From F23-B02 sp963633225 (GTDB taxonomy: Bacteria; Bacillota; Clostridia; Oscillospirales; Oscillospiraceae), in the NCBI GenBank assembly GCA_963633225.1, contig CAVGXR010000042.1, positions 65,078 to 129,077 on the forward strand: a stretch of 64,000 nt of DNA, read 5' to 3'. Below are positions 56,987 through 64,000 of the stretch, piece after piece (position 1 is the stretch's first letter; each line of letters begins with the position of its first letter). The position numbers were made by a program, and so were the translations under genes. The notes beneath the pieces are model-generated. The model was not told the DNA's origin and made no database searches. It worked only from the letters and a program-made list of their open reading frames with translations.

Positions 56987-56992
56987 TGAACA

Positions 56993-57931
56993 CTACACCC
57001 TTTCGGCGACGCGGAGCTTTGCGCTTCTCGCACGCGGATTGAATTTCAGCTCATCCTCATCCGGCACTATGGGCTTTCTGTGTACGCTCCTGAGAGTCTG
57101 CTTGAAGCCGCAGACGCATATCGGAGCTTCTCTCGGGCAGGTGCAGCCGTTTTCCCTTGCGGCTATACCCGTTTTAATTATTCTGTCCTCAAGCGAGTGG
57201 AAGCTTATGACGCAGAGCCGCCCGCCCTTTTTAAGTCTGTCGGGTGCTGTTTTCATCATTCTGTCCACCGCGCCAAGCTCGTCGTTGACGGCTATTCTTA
57301 TAGCCTGAAAGCTGCGCTTTGCAGGGTGCTGCTTTTCGCGCAGGGCTGCGCCCGGCATAGCCGAACGGATGATATCGACAAGCTCAAGCGTTGTCTCCAC
57401 AGGCTTTATATTGCGCTGCTCAACAATGCGTGAAGCTATGCGCCGTGCATAGCGCTCCTCGCCGAAATCGCGCAGAATGCGTACAAGCTCGCCCTCGTCC
57501 CAATCGTTTACGACATTATAGGCCGTAAGAGCGCTTGTATTGTCCATGCGCATATCGAGTGGAGCGTCGTTCATATACGAAAAGCCGCGCTCTGCCTCGT
57601 CAAGCTGCGGCGAGGATACGCCGAGGTCAAACAGCATTCCGTCAACCTCGCCGATACCGAGCTCGTCGAGTATCTGCGAAACATCGCAGAAGTTCCCGTG
57701 CACGAGCGTCATTTTGCCGGCATATCCGGCAAGCCGCTCCCCCGTGCGCCTTATTGCGCTTTCGTCGCGGTCAATACCTATGAGGCGGCCCGTGTCAAGG
57801 CGCTTTAGTATCTGCTCGGAATGTCCTCCGAGTCCGAGCGTTCCGTCAACATATATCCCGTCGGGCTTTATATTAAGATTTTCTATACATTCGTTCAGCA
57901 GCACCGATATGTGCTTTGCTTCATTTGGCAT
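56993..57931 (-). CDS. rsmH: 16S rRNA (cytosine(1402)-N4)-methyltransferase
   Basis: 312 residues. Methylates C1402 in the decoding centre. HISVLLNECIENL at the start, DGTLGLGGHSEQIL near 30-43, FDLGVSSPQLDEAERGFSY near 100-118 and SFHSLEDRIIK near 250 are RsmH motifs. Start: the ATG with complement ending 57931 has TTGGAG seven bases upstream, giving the usual N-terminus. One base after the mraZ stop. Confidence 0.96.
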   Translation of the reverse strand: MPNEAKHISVLLNECIENLNIKPDGIYVDGTLGLGGHSEQILKRLDTGRLIGIDRDESAIRRTGERLAGYAGKMTLVHGNFCDVSQILDELGIGEVDGMLFDLGVSSPQLDEAERGFSYMNDAPLDMRMDNTSALTAYNVVNDWDEGELVRILRDFGEERYARRIASRIVEQRNIKPVETTLELVDIIRSAMPGAALREKQHPAKRSFQAIRIAVNDELGAVDRMMKTAPDRLKKGGRLCVISFHSLEDRIIKTGIAARENGCTCPREAPICVCGFKQTLRSVHRKPIVPDEDELKFNPRARSAKLRVAERV

Positions 57932-57932
57932 A

Positions 57933-58349
57933 TCAAAACTCCAATTCGTCCATAACGGACGCAATATTTTCCGGCGTTATCTCGCTTTCGGCAAGCTTAT
58001 CCCAGCTTGCCTCATCCCATATCTCGGCATGGTTATTACAGCCGATAACGGCAACATTTTTTGTAAGATGAGCATACTCGCGCAGATGTGCAGGCACAAG
58101 CGTGCGTCCCTGATTATCAAGCTCGCATCTGGCCGCATAAGCAAAAAGCGGGCGCATTCTCCGCTGCTTTACATAGCTCATGGCGTTTACCTTATCCGAA
58201 AACTCCCTCCAGCTGTCCGCGCTGTAGACCGAAAGGCAGTCATCCATGGAAAGCGTTATATAGAACACGTCGCCAAGCTCGTCCCTGAGCTTTGCCGGAA
58301 TAAACAGCCGGCCCTTGCTGTCGATGCTGTGCCTGTATTCGCCTGTCAA
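57933..58349 (-). CDS. mraZ: Transcriptional regulator MraZ
   Basis: 138 residues from a TTG start (complement 58347-58349), chosen because GAGG is eight bases upstream and the protein then begins with TGEYRHSIDSKGRLFIPAKLRDEL as MraZ proteins do. Two SpoVT/AbrB-like swapped-hairpin repeats are visible, the second as CELDNQGRTLVPAHLREYAHL. MraZ is a ring-forming DNA-binding protein that controls the dcw operon. Three direct repeats that fit an MraZ box lie between its promoter and start. Confidence 0.95.
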   Translation of the reverse strand: MTGEYRHSIDSKGRLFIPAKLRDELGDVFYITLSMDDCLSVYSADSWREFSDKVNAMSYVKQRRMRPLFAYAARCELDNQGRTLVPAHLREYAHLTKNVAVIGCNNHAEIWDEASWDKLAESEITPENIASVMDELEF

Positions 58350-58380
58350 CGTGCTCACCTCTTTTTCGTGCAATTTCGAT

Positions 58381-58407
58381 GCACTTTGCACCACTTTGCA
58401 CCACTAT
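58381..58407 (-). promoter_or_regulatory. MraZ-box direct repeats
   Basis: Minus strand shows three copies at 10-base period of AAAGTGGTGC-type sequence (ATAGTGGTGC, AAAGTGGTGC, AAAGTGCATC), starting about seven bases after the -10. MraZ is known to bind tandem AAAGTG/TGGG repeats spaced by one helix turn before its own gene. Confidence 0.85.
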
Positions 58408-58413
58408 GCTTTG

Positions 58414-58442
58414 ATTATAGAGATTAACAGGCAAAAAATCAA
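58414..58442 (-). promoter_or_regulatory. Vegetative promoter of the dcw operon
   Basis: Minus strand TTGATT (complement 58437-58442), 17-base spacer, TATAAT (complement 58414-58419). The MraZ repeats cover the start point. Confidence 0.82.
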
Positions 58443-58461
58443 GAACATTTTGGTAACATAT

Positions 58462-58500
58462 AAAAATATGCAGTACCTCATGGGACGGTACTGCATATTT
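58462..58500 (-). terminator. Terminator of the acyl-CoA dehydrogenase gene
   Basis: AAATATGCAGTACC (58464-58477) and its complement (58487-58500), 14-bp stem and nine-base loop; the minus-strand arm ends in TTT with TT after it. Confidence 0.82.
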
Positions 58501-58507
58501 TGCTGTT

Positions 58508-59647
58508 TTATTTTCCCGCCGAGTTTATGACGGCATTTGAGATTATTATCTTGCATATCTCCGATGTGCCCTCGGCAATGGTGAGCATTTGAGCGTCACG
58601 GAAGCAGCGATCGACCTCAAAATCGGAGGAAAGACCGTTTGCACCGTGGATCTGACGTGCGCTTTTGCATATCTCGCAGGCAAGCTCCGTGCTCATGAGC
58701 TTTGCAGCCGCAACATCAGCCGCCGCATGGCGTTCCTTCGCGTCATACTGGTCCGCCGCGCAGTAGAGCATGCACCTTGATGCCGACAGCTTTGCGTACA
58801 TCTCGGCAAGCATGAAGGCTATGCCCTGATACGACGAGAGATTGCGGCCATATTTTCCTGTCTCTGTCGAATAGTTATTTGCAAGCTCCAGCGCTCTGCC
58901 GGCTATGCCCGCGGCTATCGACGCGACGGCAAGGCGGCCAAGCTGCAGCGTGGGCTTCAAGAGTGCATAGCCCTGATTTTCCTCGCCTATTATATTCCCC
59001 GCCGGTATGCGGCAGCTGTCAAACTCCGCTCTGCCAGTAGGACAGCTGTTGAGACCTATCATTCGCGGACCGTTGTCCGCAATAAGTCCCTCAGCCGCTG
59101 CATCGACATAGAAAAGGCTTATATCACGGCTGCGCCCAGTGAGCGCGGTGCGTGCCGCTATTATATAGCCGTCAGCCTTGCCCGATGCGGTTATCCACGA
59201 TTTTGAGCCGTTTACTATCCACTCATCGCCGAGGCGTATGGCCGTCGTGTTGATACCGAGAACGTCAGATCCGCCTCTTTCCTCGCTTATTGCATAGGCA
59301 ACGAGCTTATTAAGAGCAAAGCCGGGCTCGAGAATTTTTGCCTTCAGCTCCGCGGAAGCTGCATTATTCATTATATCGCAGGCGAGAACATGCGGAACGA
59401 GTGCAAGTGCAAGTGATGCGCTGCCGCGGGCAAGCTCTTCAAATATCACGCACATATCCGAGGCTCTGTAGCTGCCGCCGCTCATGAGCTCCGGCGACAC
59501 AAGGCCGAGCTCGCCGCAGCGCTTTATAAGCTGCGTCGGAAACGTTCCGCTCTTATCGAGCTCCTGAGCCACCGGAACGACCTCCTCGGCGACAAAGCGT
59601 CTGACCTTATCCTTCAGCGCCTTCTGGCGTTCATTTAACATATACAT
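58508..59647 (-). CDS. Acyl-CoA dehydrogenase (first copy)
   Basis: 379 residues. Flavin enzyme of the short-chain acyl-CoA dehydrogenase family. ISEERGGSDVLGINTTAI near 125-142, WIVNGSKSWITASGKADGYII near 150-170 and the C-terminal ANGLSSDFEVDRCFRDAQMLTIAEGTSEICK with catalytic Glu in AEGTSE are present. About 40% like the second copy at 61.4 kb by eye, so not a recent duplication. It lies after the regulator gene. Start choice: ATG (complement ending 59647) with AAGGAG ten bases upstream; a GTG three codons earlier overlaps the regulator stop. Confidence 0.93.
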   Translation of the reverse strand: MYMLNERQKALKDKVRRFVAEEVVPVAQELDKSGTFPTQLIKRCGELGLVSPELMSGGSYRASDMCVIFEELARGSASLALALVPHVLACDIMNNAASAELKAKILEPGFALNKLVAYAISEERGGSDVLGINTTAIRLGDEWIVNGSKSWITASGKADGYIIAARTALTGRSRDISLFYVDAAAEGLIADNGPRMIGLNSCPTGRAEFDSCRIPAGNIIGEENQGYALLKPTLQLGRLAVASIAAGIAGRALELANNYSTETGKYGRNLSSYQGIAFMLAEMYAKLSASRCMLYCAADQYDAKERHAAADVAAAKLMSTELACEICKSARQIHGANGLSSDFEVDRCFRDAQMLTIAEGTSEICKIIISNAVINSAGK

Positions 59648-59652
59648 ATCAT

Positions 59653-60954
59653 TCACTCTCCTTGCTTTGCCGTGAACATGAGTATGGCCTTCGTGTACGA
59701 GAAGCTGTCGTCGAATATCTCCTCCTCAAGCGTACAGCCGTTCTCGCCGCGGCGCGTGAGCTTGCTTGAGAGCATGAGGCTTTCGTGAACGCCTATAGTC
59801 TTGGAGGCAAAAAATGTTCCGCTTTCGATAACGCAGCCCTCGCCGAGTATCTGACCGGCATGGCGCAGGGCCGCCGTCAGCACAACAGGCAGCGTAAACT
59901 CCGAAGGATCCGCCTCTCCCCTGTTCGGGATGCGGATATTATAATACTTCTCCTCATCCGAATCGGAAACATCCGCAGCCTCAAGGAAGGATTCAAACAT
60001 CGGGGCCCCGCCGCTGCCGCCGGAGAACATGAAGTAGCGCAGGACATCGTTCATATCCAGAACGCCGCTGACCTTATCGCCGTCCATCACCGCAGCGATG
60101 CTGTTGCCGGAGATGAGCATTTCCTCGGCTATTCTGGTCATAGGCGTTTCGCAGTCAAAGTGCAGGCACTGCCCGTCGGGGCGGAGAATACCGTATATGC
60201 GCTGCGAGGGGTTTGCCGCAAAAGCCCGCGGAACGTCAAGCGCTCCGCACAGCCTGAGATTTTCATCGACAACGGGGTATGTCTGGATGGATATATCCTC
60301 ACAGAGCTTGTGCCAGTCGGCTACAACGTCATTACTATATAAATACTGCGGCATCTTCATCCACGCCTGAGCCTCGTCGGGACTCTCGGTAAACGACGTG
60401 CGCAGCTTTTCCAGCAGCAGCATTATCGTTATGCTGTCCTGAAGAGCACTTATTACAGCGCGGCCGCCGCGTTCGGCATAAACAAGCGTCAGCGGAGCCG
60501 CGCTCGCGCCGCCGGTGAGCATGAGGTTTGCGCCCAGCTCGATGATCAGTGCCTGCATGTCCGGTCTGTCCCCGACAAGGCACAAAACATTTGCATTGTC
60601 CTGTGCATCCTTCGAAAGCGCTCTGCGAAGCTGCTCCTCGCTGCCGTCGCATATGATAATGCGCTCTATCAGTCTGTCGGCATCGGCAGGCTCTATGATC
60701 ATCGTAAGTCCGAGAAGCTTAACTGCACGCCTGATGCTGACAGGCTCCGAGTCCGGCGCTGCGCTCGAATCTATCTTGAACGTGCCTGACTTGGGCTTTG
60801 TTACTACAAGCCCCTGAGCCTCGGCATCCTTTATTGCCTTGTAAACAGTTCCGACACTGACATCGAGTATTTCAGACAGCCGCCGGACGGATATCTTCGT
60901 TCCGGCGTCAAGCTCCTTTATATATGACAGTATAAGCTCATTTTTTATTGACAT
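59653..60954 (-). CDS. HTH-DRTGG-CBS-hotdog transcriptional regulator (YtoI/SpxR-like)
   Basis: 433 residues. N-terminal winged helix-turn-helix (about 1-65: ISVRRLSEILDVSVGTVYKAIKDAEAQGLVVTKPKSGTFKI in register), a DRTGG domain (about 75-190, ending AVISALQDSITIMLLLEK), two CBS domains (about 205-315, QTYPVVDENLRLCGAL and MTRIAEEMLISGNSIAAVMDGDKVSGVLDMNDVL) and a thioesterase-like hotdog domain (about 335-430). This is the layout of YtoI and streptococcal SpxR. CBS domains usually sense adenylates and a hotdog fold can bind CoA esters, so it may read acyl-CoA or energy state. It is directly upstream of an acyl-CoA dehydrogenase and divergent from another with etfBA. Confidence 0.85.
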   Translation of the reverse strand: MSIKNELILSYIKELDAGTKISVRRLSEILDVSVGTVYKAIKDAEAQGLVVTKPKSGTFKIDSSAAPDSEPVSIRRAVKLLGLTMIIEPADADRLIERIIICDGSEEQLRRALSKDAQDNANVLCLVGDRPDMQALIIELGANLMLTGGASAAPLTLVYAERGGRAVISALQDSITIMLLLEKLRTSFTESPDEAQAWMKMPQYLYSNDVVADWHKLCEDISIQTYPVVDENLRLCGALDVPRAFAANPSQRIYGILRPDGQCLHFDCETPMTRIAEEMLISGNSIAAVMDGDKVSGVLDMNDVLRYFMFSGGSGGAPMFESFLEAADVSDSDEEKYYNIRIPNRGEADPSEFTLPVVLTAALRHAGQILGEGCVIESGTFFASKTIGVHESLMLSSKLTRRGENGCTLEEEIFDDSFSYTKAILMFTAKQGE

Positions 60955-60986
60955 TTGTTTTCCCACCCAATTATATCTGTACAGTT

Positions 60987-61015
60987 ATTATACTGATAAC
61001 AATGCCTTATAGCAA
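60987..61015 (-). promoter_or_regulatory. Probable promoter of the regulator-acyl-CoA dehydrogenase unit
   Basis: Minus strand TTGCTA (complement 61010-61015), 17-base spacer, TATAAT (complement 60987-60992). Confidence 0.65.
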
Positions 61016-61102
61016 GCATTTTCAGATATTTGTTCATAAATTCAAAGTTAAAATTGTAACAGAATAAAACACTTTGCTTTTGGGTACACTATTTCGAGGT
61101 AA

Positions 61103-61328
61103 ACTGTTGTAGAATATTGATTTGAATTTGTTAGTTTTTGGACTTAAATATGTCAGAAAGCCGAAAACAATTAATATTCCTCTTTTTGTGTTGACACACT
61201 GTTGCAGTCATGTTATTATTTTCACATCAGGAGGAGCGATTTTAAATCAATTTCGATCCTCTCATCAGTTACAGAAATGTAACAGTTCAATTCTTATTAT
61301 CCCACAATGTACAAACTGTTATGTAACA
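61103..61328. repeat. ACTGTT repeats, candidate operators
   Basis: ACTGTT occurs at 61103-61108 (+), 61198-61203 (+), 61281-61286 (-) and 61315-61320 (+). The third is part of GTTACA-GAAA-TGTAAC (61268-61283) and the fourth of TGTTA-TG-TAACA (61317-61328), both inverted repeats. The second copy lies inside the plus-strand promoter spacer. Confidence 0.55.
61191..61219 (+). promoter_or_regulatory. Vegetative promoter of acyl-CoA dehydrogenase-etfBA
   Basis: TTGACA (61191-61196), 17-base spacer, TATTAT (61214-61219). It would give a leader of about 130 bases. Confidence 0.82.
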
Positions 61329-61358
61329 CATTATTTTTTGAAAAGGAGCCTGAAGAAA

Positions 61359-62492
61359 ATGTTCAAGTTCACAGAAGAGCAGATCATGATCCGTGACATG
61401 GTAAGAGAGTTCACCAAAAACGAGGTTGAGCCCCGTGACAAGTGGATGGACGAAAACGGTTTTGACTGGGGTATTCACAAGAAGCTGTGTGAAGCAGGTC
61501 TGATGGGTATCCACCTTCCCGAGCAGTACGGCGGCGGCGGCGGTGACGCAGTCATGAGCGAGATCGTCATCAATGAGATAGCAAAGGGCAGCGCTTCTGT
61601 CGCTCTGTTCCTTGACGCAGACTGGCTGGCAGCCGACATGATCTATGTACACGGCACCGAGGAGCAGAAGAACCGTTACCTCCCCCTCGCAGCCGAGGGC
61701 AAGATCTTCGCATTCGGCCTGACCGAATCCAACGCAGGCTCTGACGCTGCGGCTATCAAGTCCGTTGCGGCAAAGCAGGCTGACGGCAGCTACGTTCTCA
61801 ACGGCGGCAAGGCATGGATCACCAACTCCGGCGTTGCAGACTACTACCTGATCATGGCCAAGACCGATCCTGAAGCAGGTGCAAAGGGCATCAGCGTTTT
61901 CATCGTCCCCAAGGACGCAGAGGGTCTGACCGTCGGTAAGTTCGAGCACAAGATGGGCATGTGCGGCAGCGCGACCTGTGAGCTGAGCTTCGATAATATC
62001 AAGCTTCCCGCAGACGCACTGGTCGGCAAGGAAGGCGCAGGCTTCAAGATTGCAATGATGGCTCTTGACGGTGCGCGTATCTCCATCGGCGCTATCGCCT
62101 CCGGCCTTTCGCAGCACGCAATGGAGGTCGCAAAGAACTACGCAAACGAGCGTGTCACCTTCGGCAAGCCCATCGCAAAGTATCAGGGCGTTGCATTCAA
62201 GTTCGCAGACATGGCCGCAAAGATCCGCGCAATGGATCTGATGGTATGGGATACCGCTCAGATGAAGAGCGAGGGTCAGCGTCACACCGTTGAGGCTGCA
62301 ATGCTCAAGCTCATGAGCTCCAAGTGGTGCTGCGAGATCTGCGATGAGTGCATTCAGGTTCTCGGCGGCAACGGCTACAGCCGTGAGTTCCACGTCGAGC
62401 GCTTCTACCGCGACGCAAAGCTGCTCGAGATCGGCGAAGGCACAAGCGAGATCCAGCGCATGGTCATCAGCGGCGCTGTCCTCGCAAAGTAA
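61359..62492 (+). CDS. Acyl-CoA dehydrogenase (second copy), butyryl-CoA dehydrogenase type
   Basis: 377 residues. MFKFTEEQIMIRDMVREFTKNEVEP start, FGLTESNAGSDAAAIKSVA near 125-143, YVLNGGKAWITNSG near 149-162 and the catalytic Glu in LEIGEGTSEIQRM near 357-369. With etfB and etfA directly downstream it matches the Bcd-EtfAB arrangement of butyrate-forming Clostridia, where crotonyl-CoA reduction can be coupled to ferredoxin reduction. crt, hbd and thl are not in the window, so the chain-length of the substrate is inferred. Start: ATG 61359 after AAAAGGAG. Codons end mostly in C or G, a sign of high expression. Confidence 0.93.
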   Translation: MFKFTEEQIMIRDMVREFTKNEVEPRDKWMDENGFDWGIHKKLCEAGLMGIHLPEQYGGGGGDAVMSEIVINEIAKGSASVALFLDADWLAADMIYVHGTEEQKNRYLPLAAEGKIFAFGLTESNAGSDAAAIKSVAAKQADGSYVLNGGKAWITNSGVADYYLIMAKTDPEAGAKGISVFIVPKDAEGLTVGKFEHKMGMCGSATCELSFDNIKLPADALVGKEGAGFKIAMMALDGARISIGAIASGLSQHAMEVAKNYANERVTFGKPIAKYQGVAFKFADMAAKIRAMDLMVWDTAQMKSEGQRHTVEAAMLKLMSSKWCCEICDECIQVLGGNGYSREFHVERFYRDAKLLEIGEGTSEIQRMVISGAVLAK

Positions 62493-62511
62493 TTAAATCG
62501 GAGAGTTTGGA

Positions 62512-63297
62512 ATGAAGATATTAGTTTTTGTAAAGCAGGTTCCCGATACGGACGATGTTAAGCTCGATCCCAAAACTGGCAACCTCAAGCGTGAGGGCGT
62601 GCAGAGCATGATAAACCCCCTCGACGCAAACGCCGTTGAAGCGGCGATACAGCTCAAGGAAAAGTACGGCGCTACCGTAGTCGCAATAAGCATGGGTCCT
62701 CCGCAGGCTGAGGACGTGCTGAAAAAGGCTCTTGCTCTCGGCTGCGATGAGGCCTACCTCCTGTCCGACCGTGCATTCGGCGGCGCTGATACTCTTGCAA
62801 CTGCTTACACTCTGGCAAAGGCCGCAGAGAAGATCGGCGACTACGACCTGCTGCTGTTTGGCCGCCACGCAGTTGACGGCGATACGGCACAGACCGGCCC
62901 CGCTGCCGCAGCCTATCTCAACATTCCGCAGATCACCCTCGCAACGAGCATCGACGTTCAGGACGGCTGGGTAGTTTGCGACCGCAATCTTGAGGACTGC
63001 ACTCAGCGTGTAAGAGCAAAGCTTCCCGCACTGGTCACCGTATGCGGCGAGATAAACACCCCGCGCTACGCAACTCCCATAAACATCATGAAGGCACTCA
63101 AGAAGCCCAGAACCGTATGGAACGCCGAGGCTCTTGAGGCCGACACCACCCGCACCGGTATTCCCGGCTCCCCCTCCTCCACCAAGAAGGTTTTCGAGCC
63201 GCCCAAGCGCAATACCGACACCAAGTACTTTGAAGGCTCTGCCGAGGAAATGGCAGTCCAGTTCGTTGATATGCTCGCAAGCGAGCATCTTGTCTGA
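62512..63297 (+). CDS. etfB: Electron transfer flavoprotein subunit beta
   Basis: 261 residues. MKILVFVKQVPDTDDVKLDP start, the GPPQAEDVLKKALALGCDEAYLLSDRAFGGADTLATAYTLAKA region and GRHAVDGDTAQTGPAAAAYL near 123-142, which in bifurcating EtfB proteins lines the NADH/FAD site. Forms the heterodimer with EtfA and passes electrons to the acyl-CoA dehydrogenase encoded 19 bases upstream. High-expression codon use as its neighbours. Confidence 0.95.
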   Translation: MKILVFVKQVPDTDDVKLDPKTGNLKREGVQSMINPLDANAVEAAIQLKEKYGATVVAISMGPPQAEDVLKKALALGCDEAYLLSDRAFGGADTLATAYTLAKAAEKIGDYDLLLFGRHAVDGDTAQTGPAAAAYLNIPQITLATSIDVQDGWVVCDRNLEDCTQRVRAKLPALVTVCGEINTPRYATPINIMKALKKPRTVWNAEALEADTTRTGIPGSPSSTKKVFEPPKRNTDTKYFEGSAEEMAVQFVDMLASEHLV

Positions 63298-63309
63298 GGA
63301 GGTGCTGAC

Positions 63310-64000
63310 ATGGCAAAAGAAGATTACAAAGGCATATGGATATTTGCCGAGCAGCAGAACGGCGTTCTCAATCCCGTAACCCTCGAGCTTCTGGCAAAGG
63401 CGCAGGAGCTGAAGGCTCACAACGGTGAGGACATTTACGCGATCCTCCTTGGCAGCGGCGTTAAGGCTCTGGCCTCCACGCTCATTGCTCACGGCGCAGA
63501 CAAGGTCATCGTCGCAGAGGACGCAGCTCTTGAAAGCTACAGCGCCCGTCCCTATCAGCAGGCTATGACTCAGCTTGCCGAAAAATACAAGCCCTCTATC
63601 ATTCTTTACGGTGCAACAAGCCTTGGCCGTGACTTTGCCCCCCGCGTGATGGTCTCCCTCAAGACCGGCCTCACCGCCGACGCAATTGACCTCGGCTACG
63701 ACGAGGACGACGTATTCTATCAGACCACCCCCGCATACGGCGGCAGCATTCTGGCACATATCGTCATTCTTGAGTGCCGCCCGCAGATGGCTACCGTGCG
63801 TCCGAAGATGTTCGTTCCTCTCGAGCCCGACGAGAACCGTCAGGGCGAGGTCATCACCGAGAGCGTGAACGTCTGCACCGAGGACTGCTATGAGGTCCTC
63901 GAGGTAACCCAGAAGGTCTCAGACCGTGAGCCCATCGACAAGGCAGATCTGCTTGTCTGCGGCGGACGCGGCATAAAGAGCGAGGACGACCTCAAGATGC
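63310..64000 (+). CDS. etfA: Electron transfer flavoprotein subunit alpha (cut by window edge)
   Basis: The first 230 codons are present and the frame runs off the right edge. ATG 63310 follows GAGGAGGTG. The N-terminal domain reads GIWIFAEQQNGVLNPVTLELLAKAQELK, DKVIVAEDAAL and GATSLGRDFAPRVMVSLKTGLTADAIDL, the EtfA pattern; the last bases enter DLLVCGGRGIKSEDDLKM, the start of the FAD-binding domain. The C-terminal FAD domain is outside the window, so bifurcation-specific residues cannot be judged. Confidence 0.95.
   Translation, partial: MAKEDYKGIWIFAEQQNGVLNPVTLELLAKAQELKAHNGEDIYAILLGSGVKALASTLIAHGADKVIVAEDAALESYSARPYQQAMTQLAEKYKPSIILYGATSLGRDFAPRVMVSLKTGLTADAIDLGYDEDDVFYQTTPAYGGSILAHIVILECRPQMATVRPKMFVPLEPDENRQGEVITESVNVCTEDCYEVLEVTQKVSDREPIDKADLLVCGGRGIKSEDDLKM

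Larger units (their letters stand above)
60955..61358. other. 404-base intergenic region with divergent promoters and repeats
   Basis: AT-rich, no credible gene. It holds a minus-strand promoter (60987-61015), a plus-strand promoter (61191-61219), a GGAGGA at 61230-61235 with no ATG, and four copies of ACTGTT. The plus frame is open from 61122 into the second acyl-CoA dehydrogenase, but these extra 79 codons have no ribosome site and do not look like protein. Confidence 0.7.

Noticed and set aside
61122..61358. N-terminal extension of the second acyl-CoA dehydrogenase by 79 codons
   Set aside because: The region contains the promoter, has no ribosome site, and the family N-terminus begins exactly at ATG 61359 behind AAAAGGAG.
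61287..63759. Long minus-strand open frames opposite the acyl-CoA dehydrogenase and etfBA
   Set aside because: Complement of strongly biased codons (C/G third positions) rarely has stops; no family match and no start signals.

Overview
The window looks like chromosomal DNA of an endospore-forming, anaerobic Firmicute, most likely class Clostridia and probably the Oscillospiraceae/Ruminococcaceae side. The evidence is a set of sporulation genes (yunB, cotJ, cwlD, spoIVA, sigH, an uninterrupted sigK, a PASTA-type spoVD/ftsI), a pyrophosphate-type phosphofructokinase, a bcd/etf-type acyl-CoA dehydrogenase module, a dockerin-bearing leucine-rich-repeat protein, a MurE with the meso-DAP motif, moderately high GC, and house-keeping genes of Gram-positive type (ylxR, ylxQ, mraZ, trmK, yajC). 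Species is inference. No rRNA, tRNA, insertion sequence, prophage or CRISPR array was seen.

Layout. 1-3.4 kb: yunB (partial)-ligA, then a cotJA-cotJB fusion and cotJC. 3.4-8.9 kb: dicarboxylate/amino-acid symporter, PPi-phosphofructokinase divergent from class II aldolase, and a P1B-ATPase-like protein that has lost every catalytic motif. 8.9-21 kb (minus strand): Xer-like recombinase, a DUF6873-like gene coupled to radA, cwlD, aminotransferase, spoIVA, Nif3-like, trmK, two small Cys proteins, sigH, ruvCAB. 21-25.4 kb: an ATP-grasp/leucine-rich-repeat fusion, xerD, two membrane proteins, yajC. 25.5-30.4 kb: tgt-queA, dapA, a DUF436 protein, a DUF3048 lipoprotein. 30.5-33.1 kb: secreted LRR/dockerin protein. 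33.2-40.9 kb: the translationally coupled operon rimP-nusA-ylxR-ylxQ-infB-rbfA-nrnA-truB-ribF. 41-46 kb: a VanY-like peptidase, sigK, a large FAD/Fe-S oxidoreductase, a CsoR-like metal sensor. 46-58.4 kb: a dcw division/wall cluster (mraZ-rsmH-ftsL-spoVD-murE-mraY-ftsW-murG-murA-ftsQ-ftsZ) without murF, murD, murC or ftsA. 58.5-64 kb: acyl-CoA dehydrogenase plus an HTH/DRTGG/CBS/hotdog regulator, divergent from a second acyl-CoA dehydrogenase-etfB-etfA(partial).

The most unusual pattern is regulatory. At four co-directional junctions (Nif3/spoIVA, yajC/TIGR04086 gene, aminotransferase/cwlD, murG/murA) the 3' arm of an intrinsic-terminator-like hairpin is the Shine-Dalgarno of the next gene, and the terminator U-tract is the spacer to its start codon. 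At spoIVA a near-consensus SigE promoter lies across this hairpin so that its own transcript would begin inside the loop and carry a free Shine-Dalgarno, while read-through RNA would be terminated or occluded. Other regulatory candidates are a promoter-terminator leader before rimP-nusA, three MraZ-box repeats at the mraZ start, an inverted repeat over the csoR-like promoter, and four ACTGTT repeats between the two acyl-CoA dehydrogenase units.
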